The notes under the pieces were generated by a model. It saw only the letters and a list, made by a program, of their open reading frames with translations. It was not told the DNA's origin and did no database searches. From Trichomonas vaginalis G3 (lineage: Eukaryota; Parabasalia; Trichomonadida; Trichomonadidae): a stretch of 23,346 nucleotides of DNA. Every line of letters begins with the position of its first letter. Within the stretch, counting starts at the first letter, position 1. A program made the position numbers and the translations under genes. Location: contig NW_026529241.1 of the NCBI RefSeq assembly GCF_026262505.1, positions 1 through 23,346 on the forward strand, in the 5' to 3' direction. Positions 5,351 through 12,195 of this stretch are shown here, piece by piece.

Positions 5351-7149
5351 GCAATTCTATACCATGCGTAAACTGTCATGTAAGGTGGCATGTATTCTTT
5401 ACTTTGTCCCGTTGTTTGCGTATATCCTGAAACGAAATGTGTATGGTTTCCTTCTCCCTGAGTGTCATCCCAGTAACAATTTATAGCAAACTTAACGTTG
5501 TCTTTAACATCATATCCTTGACCTTTTGTCATTCCTGACCAATCCCAATATCTATGCTTATGCCAACCTGCTTGAGATGTACTTAAATCTATGTAGTGAC
5601 TGTGTGCAGGTAAATTTTCACCTGAAATCGTTTTACTTCCACCTGTTTCCTTTGAAGAGTTTGCACAATACAAAAACCTGTCGACTATTTGAGTCCATGC
5701 ACCAACACCAAACATTACTTGAGGACCTCTTGCTTCCATAGATGTATAAATAGAACCTACTGGGTTCATTAAATCAAACATATGAGATATTATAGGATTG
5801 TCTCTTTTGAACTTAAAATATAGTGCAACTATTTCAGGTTTCCTCTGGTTTAAGTCAGAATATTTTTTATAATATAATCTTATGTTTTCAGGGTAGGTAA
5901 AATCTTGACTATAAGATTTATTTCTGTCATCTTCATAATAGTATACTATTCTCGTTTTTTCTATTGCATTATATCTTTTATATCTATAAAAATCTAAATA
6001 TAATGTTAGCTTTTGTTCATCTACATGTGGTGTTCTGACGTCATCTCCATAGTCATAATAGTATGGTGCTGGAGCTGGGTCAGGCAATGTCATATCTGTC
6101 ATTTCATAAACTCGGAAATATTTCTTTTGTTCGTCTCCATATAAGTTTAAGTAGCAGTTGTTGTCTAATGGAACTTTAACTTGTGTACCATCGTTCTTTT
6201 TATAGCTTACATACATTTCATTGTTATTTTTCGGAATGAGTTTATACCGTATACCATTTTTTAAGGAGTGTACAAACTGCCATCTAAAATATTTGTTTTC
6301 TTCATTGACAGAAAAGTCACCAACAATAGTTTCAATATTTTTTGTTCCAACTAAACTTTGGTATATTTCATTGACATATGTTTTATCTGCTTTTGTCTCT
6401 AATGTTTCTTGTAAGTTTGCAATATTTGCAATGGTATGTGTATGTCCAACGTCACTTTTACTGTTTAAGGTTTCTTGTAAGTTTGTAATATTTGCAATGG
6501 TATGTGTATGTCCAACGTCACTTTTACTGTTTAAGGTTTCTTGTAAGTTTGTAATATTTGCAATGGTATGTGTATGTCCAACGTCACTTTTACTGTTTAA
6601 GGTTTCTTGTAAGTTTGTAATATTTGCAATGGTATGTGTATGTCCAACGTCACTTTTACTGTTTAAGGTTTCTTGTAAGTTTGTAATATTTGCAATGGTA
6701 TGTGTATGAGTCTTTTTAGAATATTCTTTGTCAGCTCTTGTCACTTCACTTGACATTTTATTGTCAACATATGTTTTGTCTGCTAGTTCAGGATGAGTAT
6801 GTTCTTTTGTTGCATAAGCTTTGTCAGCTCTTTCTTCTTCTTTTGCTATTGCATCGTCTACATATGTTTTGTCTGCTTTGTTGTCAACATCTGCTTTCAA
6901 AAGAAGTTCATCTATAGGTTTCTCGTTTAAAGTTCTTTTTGTTGGATTTATACAAACAGTATGGTTCTTACTGTCTTGAAACAGAAACTCATCTGTCATT
7001 GGGTTTAATGTCAGTTTTAAGTTTCCTTCTTTCAATGACTCAGATATCTTAGAATAGTTTGAAAAGTTTGTTGTGTTCTTATTTAGAGCTTGCATAATGA
7101 GTTGTCGGTTGTGTTGTATTTCTCTCATAGACGCTGTTTCTTTCGACAT
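5347..7149 (-). CDS. Phage-type tail-fibre/collar protein with 22-aa repeats
   Basis: A 600-aa protein. The N-terminal ~90 residues are unrecognised. They are followed by short fibre-type repeats (KADKTYVD, KEHTHPELADKTYVDNK) and five 22-aa units, residues about 148-257, of HTHTIANITNLQETLNSKSD. The middle part is Tyr/Asp-rich and probably beta. The C-terminal ~135 residues carry NPVGSIYTSMEARGPQVMFG, WTQIVDRFLYCANSSKETGG, ENLPAHSHYID, KHRYWDWSG and NHTHFVSGY, ending YMPPYMTVYAWYRIA. This His-x-His-rich layout is that of bacteriophage tail-collar or short-tail-fibre receptor-binding tips, which trimerise. In this element it would be a spike for host attachment. It converges with the integrase (4-bp overlap) and diverges from the 7168 gene across an 18-bp spacer. 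Confidence 0.85.
   Translation of the reverse strand: MSKETASMREIQHNRQLIMQALNKNTTNFSNYSKISESLKEGNLKLTLNPMTDEFLFQDSKNHTVCINPTKRTLNEKPIDELLLKADVDNKADKTYVDDAIAKEEERADKAYATKEHTHPELADKTYVDNKMSSEVTRADKEYSKKTHTHTIANITNLQETLNSKSDVGHTHTIANITNLQETLNSKSDVGHTHTIANITNLQETLNSKSDVGHTHTIANITNLQETLNSKSDVGHTHTIANIANLQETLETKADKTYVNEIYQSLVGTKNIETIVGDFSVNEENKYFRWQFVHSLKNGIRYKLIPKNNNEMYVSYKKNDGTQVKVPLDNNCYLNLYGDEQKKYFRVYEMTDMTLPDPAPAPYYYDYGDDVRTPHVDEQKLTLYLDFYRYKRYNAIEKTRIVYYYEDDRNKSYSQDFTYPENIRLYYKKYSDLNQRKPEIVALYFKFKRDNPIISHMFDLMNPVGSIYTSMEARGPQVMFGVGAWTQIVDRFLYCANSSKETGGSKTISGENLPAHSHYIDLSTSQAGWHKHRYWDWSGMTKGQGYDVKDNVKFAINCYWDDTQGEGNHTHFVSGYTQTTGQSKEYMPPYMTVYAWYRIA
6379..6708 (-). repeat. Five 66-bp tandem repeats in the fibre gene
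   Basis: Each 66-bp unit encodes 22 residues starting HTHTIANI. Four units are almost identical at the DNA level, and the one encoding the C-terminal-most copy differs (ETKADK in place of NSKSDV). The near-identity implies recent expansion or ongoing homogenisation; copy number probably varies between element copies. Confidence 0.95.
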
Positions 7150-7167
7150 TTTTATTCTAGATAAAAT
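7150..7167. promoter_or_regulatory. 18-bp bidirectional spacer with TTATTCTAGATAA core
   Basis: It lies between the divergent starts of the fibre gene (7149) and the 7168 gene. The core TTATTCTAGATAA is T-rich on one side and A-rich on the other, and TCTA is readable on both strands. A near-identical 18-bp spacer separates another divergent pair at 17323-17340. The TCTA motif in an AT-rich setting is known as the late promoter of the virophage mavirus and its giant-virus host; equivalence here is inference. Confidence 0.55.
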
Positions 7168-8016
7168 ATGCTTCCAATAGAAAAAGAAAATTCAAGAGTT
7201 GCTACAACTAAACCATTAGATGAACTTTTTACTAATGTCGGTCAAAAGTTTGAGACAGAGACCGTAAAGCATGAAGGCTATCGTTTTGACTACCCATTGA
7301 GATGGCTAAGAGACCCATCCGTCACAAAAGCTATTGGCTTTCGTAGAATGAAGTTCATTTCAGAAGCCATACATGGTTTCCCATTTACGGTCGGTTTTGA
7401 AGTTCGATACTATAACAAAGAAAAACGTACGTATGAGAAATTTGAACAGGGAAAACTTTTACAAGTGAATTTGCTTGTAAACTTAGAAACAACTCTTCAA
7501 GCTTTTCAAGAAAAAATAAACGATATCTATCTCGAATATGCAAAACAGTACAACATTGACGAAGGAGAGTACCATCTCGATATTTTATATGACAGGAAAA
7601 ATGCAACTGTTAAAATCAATAGAATAGAAGACCTTGGAGAAAACGTTTATATTTCTACAAAATATAACAACTTGGCATGGTATAGATTTTTGAGGATGTT
7701 AAATCAGCCTGCAGCATATCCAGTACACCCGAACTTTTATGAAGTCGAAAACCCTAATGGAACGTATGAAAATGTTTTCGACTCAGATGCTATTATCGTT
7801 CATGCTTCATTTTCTGGTGCACAAAACTCTTTTTTATGCTTGGCAAATGACTTTTACGAAAAACCTACAAAGTTATACGAACCACCAAGTGGAAGTATTT
7901 CAGACTTTCAAGTATGGTTTACTACAGATGGAAGAAAAAGAATAATTCCATTATACCATGCGTTTTACTTAGAACTTAGTTTCATATACAACTACTATCG
8001 AACGGTAAAAATATAA
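7168..8016 (+). CDS. Unrecognised 282-aa protein, paralog of the 1569-2429 gene
   Basis: A paralog of the minus-strand 286-aa protein (aligned landmarks are given there). Here they read TTKPLDELFTN, YRFDYPLRWL, TKAIGFRRMKF, VFDSDAIIVHASFSGAQNSF, LYEPPSGSISDFQVWFTTDG and IIPLYHAFYLELSFIYNYYR. The central third is the most diverged part. Two copies on opposite strands suggest duplication followed by specialisation, for instance two related surface or capsid proteins. The gene pairs head-to-head with the fibre gene through the TCTA spacer, which suits joint expression with virion genes. Function unknown. Confidence 0.85.
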   Translation: MLPIEKENSRVATTKPLDELFTNVGQKFETETVKHEGYRFDYPLRWLRDPSVTKAIGFRRMKFISEAIHGFPFTVGFEVRYYNKEKRTYEKFEQGKLLQVNLLVNLETTLQAFQEKINDIYLEYAKQYNIDEGEYHLDILYDRKNATVKINRIEDLGENVYISTKYNNLAWYRFLRMLNQPAAYPVHPNFYEVENPNGTYENVFDSDAIIVHASFSGAQNSFLCLANDFYEKPTKLYEPPSGSISDFQVWFTTDGRKRIIPLYHAFYLELSFIYNYYRTVKI

Positions 8017-8020
8017 TTTT

Positions 8021-8263
8021 TTAATACGGTTGAGGTGTTGGATTTGGTTGCCAACTTGACTGTGGTGCAGGTTCAGGCTGTTGTATAACAGGAGCTTGTT
8101 CTTCTGGTTCAGGGTCTTTAGGTATAATACCAACAAACTGACCTACCCTTTTACCAATATTTTTGACTCCGTTCCAAATTCCTTTTCCGACAGATTTTAT
8201 TCCATTCCATATACCTCTTCCAACATTTCGAAAGAAGTTTCCTATTCTTCCAAAGAAACCCAT
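8021..8263 (-). CDS. Small amphipathic virion-like protein, 80 aa
   Basis: MGFFGRIGNFFRNVGRGIWN is followed by two more related blocks, GIKSVGKGIWNGV and KNIGKRVGQFVGII, giving a long amphipathic, cationic helix. A proline/glutamine-rich tail follows (PEPEEQAPVIQQPEPAPQSS, ending TPQPY). The build resembles membrane-active minor capsid peptides. The MG-(L/F)-FG start and P/Q tail are shared with the 133-aa protein at 3972-4373, so the two may be related. It ends 4 bp from the convergent 7168-8016 gene. Confidence 0.7.
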   Translation of the reverse strand: MGFFGRIGNFFRNVGRGIWNGIKSVGKGIWNGVKNIGKRVGQFVGIIPKDPEPEEQAPVIQQPEPAPQSSWQPNPTPQPY

Positions 8264-8281
8264 TTTACTATATGTAAAAAT

Positions 8282-8644
8282 CTAATGTCCACCTAGTCTC
8301 TTACGTTTCCTTCTGAGTTCCATAGCATTTTTTAACTGGAGCTCATACATTCTGTTTCTCCTCTGGTAGAAAACATATTCTGGGTCAACTCCTGTGTTCG
8401 CGTCATCTGCATAAAGTTGTTTATATCCCACTTCAGGGTTTGTATAAAACTCTTTCCATCTCATATTTGCATACCATGGTGGCAAACCTAACGCAGCGTC
8501 ATTTGACATGGCAGTTTGCATTTGTACATCTGTTGGCACTTGACCATAGTTTGCCATTGCAGTTTGTATTCTAACTTCATTTGGAATATTCTCTGGGTTT
8601 GGTTGTCCAGGTTGCTGTGCATTCGCTAAGTTCTGTGCGTCCAT
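8282..8644 (-). CDS. Unrecognised 120-aa protein with basic C-terminus
   Basis: Family not recognised. The N-terminus is rich in N, Q, P and A (MDAQNLANAQQPGQPNPENI) with two similar lines, EVRIQTAMANYGQVPTD and DVQMQTAMSNDAALGLP, an internal repeat. The C-terminus is helical and strongly basic (NAMELRRKRKRLGGH), fitting nucleic-acid or capsid-interior binding. The start is supported by TTTTTATCTAATATTAA directly before the ATG, the TCTA-type context also seen at other gene starts. It lies 18 bp upstream of the 80-aa gene and probably belongs to the same transcription unit. Confidence 0.75.
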   Translation of the reverse strand: MDAQNLANAQQPGQPNPENIPNEVRIQTAMANYGQVPTDVQMQTAMSNDAALGLPPWYANMRWKEFYTNPEVGYKQLYADDANTGVDPEYVFYQRRNRMYELQLKNAMELRRKRKRLGGH

Positions 8645-8667
8645 TTAATATTAGATAAAAATATCTC

Positions 8668-8799
8668 TTACGAGTACATATGCTGAACATTTGCAGGCAT
8701 TGGTTCATCTTCATATTCTCTGTACTTTTCTGCCACGTCAAATAAATAAATGACACAATGGAAAAAACCTAAAACAAGTAGTCCTATTTCAAACCACAT
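8668..8799 (-). CDS. 43-aa single-pass membrane peptide
   Basis: A short frame, MWFEIGLLVLGFFHCVIYLF, then a charged tail (DVAEKYREYEDEPMPANVQH-MYS). About 17 hydrophobic residues near the N-terminus predict one membrane segment with the acidic tail on one side. Its start overlaps the last 16 bases of the methylase gene in another frame, a compact viral-type arrangement. No family is recognised. The clear hydrophobic/charged split and fit to the gap support it; its small size limits confidence. Confidence 0.55.
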   Translation of the reverse strand: MWFEIGLLVLGFFHCVIYLFDVAEKYREYEDEPMPANVQHMYS

Positions 8800-9602
8800 T
8801 TACTTACTAGTAAAATTTCTTTGTTATGACACTTTCTCCGGTTTATAGGACCTCTCTCATATTCTATCTTGTCATATCTAAACTCATAGTCATGTATGTC
8901 CTCTAACCATCTCATAACGGTTTCCAAACCACTTTTATCGGATGTAAAGTAAAAGCATGGATGGTTATGTATAACGTCTAAAGTTTCTAAAGAGTCTCTC
9001 AAAGTCCAGTCTACTTGGTATTGAAAATCGCATGTGTTATAGAACGGCGGGTCCACTATAAAGAAAATATTTTCCTTGTCTTTATATTTTTCATACAACT
9101 CTGTCCAATGACATCTCACAAACTCTATACCCTCAATATATTTTTCTATGTCCTCTTTGAAAACATTTGTATAGTTAAGATATAAAACTTTTGACATAAG
9201 TGTTTCAATGTCATGAACTCTTATAGAACCACTATATAATAGTCTAGCAGATATACTATCCCAGTCTATATATTCTGCTTTTTTCAAAACTTCACCTACA
9301 ATATATTTTTTATCTAATGGTATACGTTCCATCTTACCTATAGGTATCTTTTCTTTTAACTCTTTCAATATATTGTTTGTGTCTGGTATATGTTTGAGAC
9401 GGTCCATATAGTTGTCGAAGTCATTGCATATAATCTTTGAGTCTGGGAATATTGTATGGCACAAATGGGATATATAGAAACTTCCACCGAACAAATCTAC
9501 AAATGTTAGACCATTCGGTAGTTTCTTAAGTTCTCTCAATAGAATATCTTTACATCTACTCTTATTTCCAAAGAAGGGTAACGGTGGTTTTGTAAAATTC
9601 AT
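8784..9602 (-). CDS. D12-class adenine-N6 DNA methyltransferase (Dam-like)
   Basis: A 272-aa protein with the alpha-group motif order: PLPFFGNKSR (residues 7-16, motif X-like), the S-adenosylmethionine loop VDLFGGSF (35-42), and the catalytic DPPFY (184-188). It would transfer a methyl group to adenine in a short DNA target, as in Dam and phage T4-type enzymes. The length is usual for the family. The target site cannot be read from the sequence. Within the element it may mark its own DNA or alter host chromatin; adenine methylation is established in Trichomonas, which is relevant if the host is one. The start MNFTKPPLPF follows TTTTTATTATATATATAAA. Confidence 0.93.
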   Translation of the reverse strand: MNFTKPPLPFFGNKSRCKDILLRELKKLPNGLTFVDLFGGSFYISHLCHTIFPDSKIICNDFDNYMDRLKHIPDTNNILKELKEKIPIGKMERIPLDKKYIVGEVLKKAEYIDWDSISARLLYSGSIRVHDIETLMSKVLYLNYTNVFKEDIEKYIEGIEFVRCHWTELYEKYKDKENIFFIVDPPFYNTCDFQYQVDWTLRDSLETLDVIHNHPCFYFTSDKSGLETVMRWLEDIHDYEFRYDKIEYERGPINRRKCHNKEILLVSKCGLK

Positions 9603-9696
9603 TTTATATATATAATAAAAATGTTTTTACCTGAAAAGTGACAGAAAAGTGACAAAACATTTACGAAGAAGTCTTGACAAAACATTTACGATGAAA

Positions 9697-9824
9697 TTCA
9701 TGAGTTTTCTACGATGTTAGAAAACATGTTAGAAAACGTGTTAGATCTAACATGCTAACATAAACATTATTTTTGGTCATTTACGCTCATTACGAAGAAG
9801 TCTTGACAAAACATTTACGATGAA
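9697..9824. repeat. 128-bp direct repeat, right copy, with dyad module D
   Basis: This is the second copy of the block at 254-385, with the GTTAG units starting at 9715, the GTTAGATCTAAC dyad, ACATAAACATTATTTTTGG and ACGCTCATTACGAAGAAGTC. A few bases differ; one pair of differences (CATGTTAG on the left, CATGCTAA on the right) occurs at positions that face each other. It lies upstream of the methylase gene rather than at a 3' end. Confidence 0.8.
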
Positions 9825-9891
9825 ATCATGACAAAACATTTACGAAGAAGTCTTGACAAAACATTTACGAAGAAGTTTCGACAAAACATGA
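9792..9891. repeat. Four tandem 25-bp units
   Basis: Exactly four 25-bp units, ACGAAGAAGTCTTGACAAAA-CATTT and close variants, follow each other at 9792, 9817, 9842 and 9867. The family is the same as at 350-405 and 1263-1376. An open frame across it only translates the repeat and is not a gene. Confidence 0.85.
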
Positions 9892-9951
9892 AAACATATA
9901 TAATTTGTGAAAAGCTCCTGGAAGACCCGTATATAAGAACTTCATTTATGT

Positions 9952-9983
9952 GGGCTAGAAGGCACGAAGTGCCTGGAAGCCCA
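9952..9983. repeat. Extra copy of the fold-back element's left arm
   Basis: GGGCTAGAAGGCACGAAGTG then CCTGGAAGCCCA. It is the same as the start of the arm at 10023, with nested pairing: outer GGGCT/AGCCC and inner GGCAC/GTGCC around GAA. A shorter fragment (TCCTGGAAGACCC) stands at about 9916-9928. It indicates repeated insertion or local duplication of the arm. Confidence 0.8.
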
Positions 9984-10022
9984 CCCCAAGAAAAAAAAAC
10001 TTCATTATATCAATCATCCTCA

Positions 10023-10799
10023 GGGCTAGAAGGCACGAAGTGCCTGGAAGCCCCACTACCTTTTTTTTTTTTTTTTTTTTTTTAAATATATTATCAAATG
10101 AGAGAAAATCACTCAACAAAAAAACAATTCTTTCAAAAAGTTTGACATTGATCTTTCTAATACATATTTTTGGAAAGGCGTAAGATACGCCAACTTAAAT
10201 ATATTATTAAATATGAGAAAATCGCTCAACAAAAAAACAATTCTTTCAAAAAGTCTAAAATTTATCTTTCTAATACATATTTTTGGAAGGGCGTAAGATA
10301 CGCCAACTTAAATATATTATTAATTATGAGAAAATCGCTCAACAAAAAAACAATTCTTTCAAAAAGTTTGACATTGATCTTTCTAATACATATCCTATGG
10401 AAGGAGTTTACATTCACAAAATAAAAACCAGTTCAAAATCTTATTACTCCTTGAATTAAAATCATTTAATTTCAAATCCATTCCAAATCCTTAAATCTGT
10501 ATTAAAATCATTTTGCCAACAACCAATACAATACAAATTACATTTCCATATATCTTCTTGTCCATTTTAATTTTTTATCTCATTTTATTTAATTTTATTT
10601 AAAGCATATAGACATCGAGATCCTTTACACATAGTTATATAAAAGTCAAATACATAATAAATTCTTAATTCTAGAGATATCTCAAAATCTCATTTTTTTA
10701 ATTTAAAATACCTTTCATTTTTCACAGTACTATCAAAAAAAAAAAAAAAAAAAAAAAAAAGGTAGTGGGGCTTCCAGGGGCTGCGCCCCTTCTAGCCCC
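10023..10799. mobile_element. 777-bp fold-back (MITE-like) DNA element
   Basis: The inverted terminal arms are GGGCTAGAA-stem-TGGAAGCCCCACTACC followed by a run of 23 T at 10061-10083, and on the right 26 A at 10735-10760 followed by the inverted arm to 10799. The inner stem differs between arms (GGCAC-GAA-GTGCC versus GGGGC-GCA-GCCCC) but stays self-complementary. No transposase is encoded. The interior holds 113-bp tandem repeats to about 10400 and then a plain AT-rich stretch (10400-10734) in which I see nothing else. No clear target duplication is seen. It is a candidate non-autonomous DNA element of the host genome inserted into or beside the viral element. Confidence 0.75.
10083..10400. 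repeat. 113-bp tandem repeat, about 2.8 copies
   Basis: Unit starts are at 10083, 10196 and 10309 (TAAATATATTAT...). Each unit contains CGCTCAACAAAAAAACAATT (or CACTCAAC), TTTCTAATACATAT and, in the first two, the perfect hairpin GGCGTA-AGA-TACGCC. An open frame on the plus strand across it is only translated repeat. Confidence 0.9.
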
Positions 10800-10841
10800 G
10801 AAGATGTTTAGTAAAAAATGAGGTTTTTATTCGGAAAATTG

Positions 10842-11723
10842 TTAGTCTTCTGGTGTGAATTCGGAGGACTCTTCTTGGATAGAGTCTTGTGTTTCCTCCT
10901 CCTCTTCTTCTTCCTCCATTGCTTCTGGGAAGAAGCCTTCTTCTGGGTCGAAAACATTATATAATGTGTAATTGAATGACACATTATATCTTTCTTTGAG
11001 TTCGCTCCTGACAAAGAACTTAGTTCCAGGAATACAGAAGACTTCTGTGCGTTGGAAAAGCTGATGTCCTGGAACAAATTTGGCAATTAGAGACTTCTTT
11101 TTTCCGAATTGTTCAGGAGTTTCCATGACGACAGTAACAACATCTCCATCTGCGAGGTCTTGTTGTTGTTCGGAAAGGTAAAGAGCAATGATATAAATGG
11201 TTGCTGCGTTGAATTCGAGAAAGTCGAATTCAAATTGTGTAGTCGTATAGCAGTCAAACCATTTTGTACAGTTGTCTCCGAACTCGTCAATGTATTCATC
11301 TTGGTCATATCCGTAACTAAAGACTTGGAATTCGGCAATTCTCTTGTCGAATGACCGTTGCATGTAACGAGGAAGATTTTGACGAACTTGGTATAAAGTT
11401 CTCAACATTATAAGCTTAGTAAATGTTGGAAAATACTGAACTAAGACATCGCTAAGCTCAATTGGACTTGGAATTGTCTTAGTAAGTTCAATTGAACTAG
11501 CAATTGCTTTGTTCAGAACTTCACAGAACTGAGTATTGTATATAGCGTCTGGTTGTGTGTTTTCTTCGGCGTCTTTGAGATATTTAGAGCAAATTTGTTG
11601 AAGAATTTCTCTTAATTCGCTGTTAGACTTTTTGGCGGTTATTCTAACAGCTGTGCCAGTTCTTGGAGGTTGTGGGGCTTTGGCTTTGGTTAGCGGTTGA
11701 GAATTGTTAATGTTGGCTTCCAT
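10842..11723 (-). CDS. Unrecognised 293-aa protein with acidic tail, atypical composition
   Basis: Family not recognised. The N-terminal ~35 residues are Pro/Lys-rich and basic (KAKAPQPPRTGTAVRITAKK). A helical middle (ELREILQQICSKYLKDAEEN; VLVQYFPTFTKLIMLRTLYQ) is followed by a Phe/Tyr-rich part and a strongly acidic end (EAMEEEEEEEETQDSIQEES). The ATG at 11723 (MEANINNSQP) is preferred; an in-frame ATG at 11759 would add 12 residues. By eye it is richer in G/C than the viral genes around it, and it has its own upstream region with CAACGG sites. It may be a host gene, or cargo acquired from the host. It sits between the fold-back element and the large plus-strand gene. Confidence 0.75.
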   Translation of the reverse strand: MEANINNSQPLTKAKAPQPPRTGTAVRITAKKSNSELREILQQICSKYLKDAEENTQPDAIYNTQFCEVLNKAIASSIELTKTIPSPIELSDVLVQYFPTFTKLIMLRTLYQVRQNLPRYMQRSFDKRIAEFQVFSYGYDQDEYIDEFGDNCTKWFDCYTTTQFEFDFLEFNAATIYIIALYLSEQQQDLADGDVVTVVMETPEQFGKKKSLIAKFVPGHQLFQRTEVFCIPGTKFFVRSELKERYNVSFNYTLYNVFDPEEGFFPEAMEEEEEEEETQDSIQEESSEFTPED

Positions 11724-11776
11724 TAGACAAAAATAAACTGTTTTTTTCGGACTACTCATAGAAAAGTTTAAAATAA

Positions 11777-11953
11777 ACCGTTTTCGTCAACGGTAACCCC
11801 CTCTATTTTTTTATTTTATTTAATAGTTACCGTTGGCAAACCGTTCCATCTCAAATATTGAATGAACTATAAACGTTTTTTGTTTTCTATATATACTTTT
11901 TTGTCCAACGGTAAAACTTTTTACACAACGGTTTTTGAGAGTCGTAGCCGTTG
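11777..11953. promoter_or_regulatory. Cluster of CAACGG (Myb-type) sites
   Basis: Five exact CAACGG sites on either strand lie at 11788, 11830, 11906, 11926 and 11948. Two more near-matches (ACCGTT at 11777 and 11840) bring six ACCGTT/AACGGT hexamers into about 156 bp. YAACGG is the established Myb recognition consensus. The cluster lies 54-230 bp upstream of the minus-strand gene starting at 11723 and 240-420 bp upstream of the plus-strand gene at 12196. The rest of the 11724-12195 gap shows no coding signal. Confidence 0.65.
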
Positions 11954-12195
11954 ACTTTTTTGTAGAGCACTCAAAATAGTACAGCTTTGTCCGGACAAGT
12001 AAGGGTCTATCGTCGCTACAGGAAAAGTTACAGGCGTTCCAAGGAAGTATACTTTGAGAAGACTTTCCCCCTTATAGAATGAGATAGGACGGTTATTTTA
12101 CAAAACTGACAACACTTTGACCGAGTAGTTTTTTGTGCTGAACAAAAAGTGTCATATAAACATCTGTCAAAAACCGCTTTTTAACTTCACTTAAA

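Noticed and set aside
6221-6709. A 162-aa plus-strand frame with repeats
   Set aside because: It is the antisense shadow of the 66-bp repeats in the fibre gene; the minus frame has recognisable fibre motifs.
9828-10424. Plus-strand frames over the repeat region
   Set aside because: They only translate the 25-bp units, the hairpin arm with its T tract, and the 113-bp tandem repeats; there is no protein-like composition.
10808-11354. Several other frames within the 293-aa gene
   Set aside because: Shadows of the longer minus-strand frame in other frames or on the other strand.
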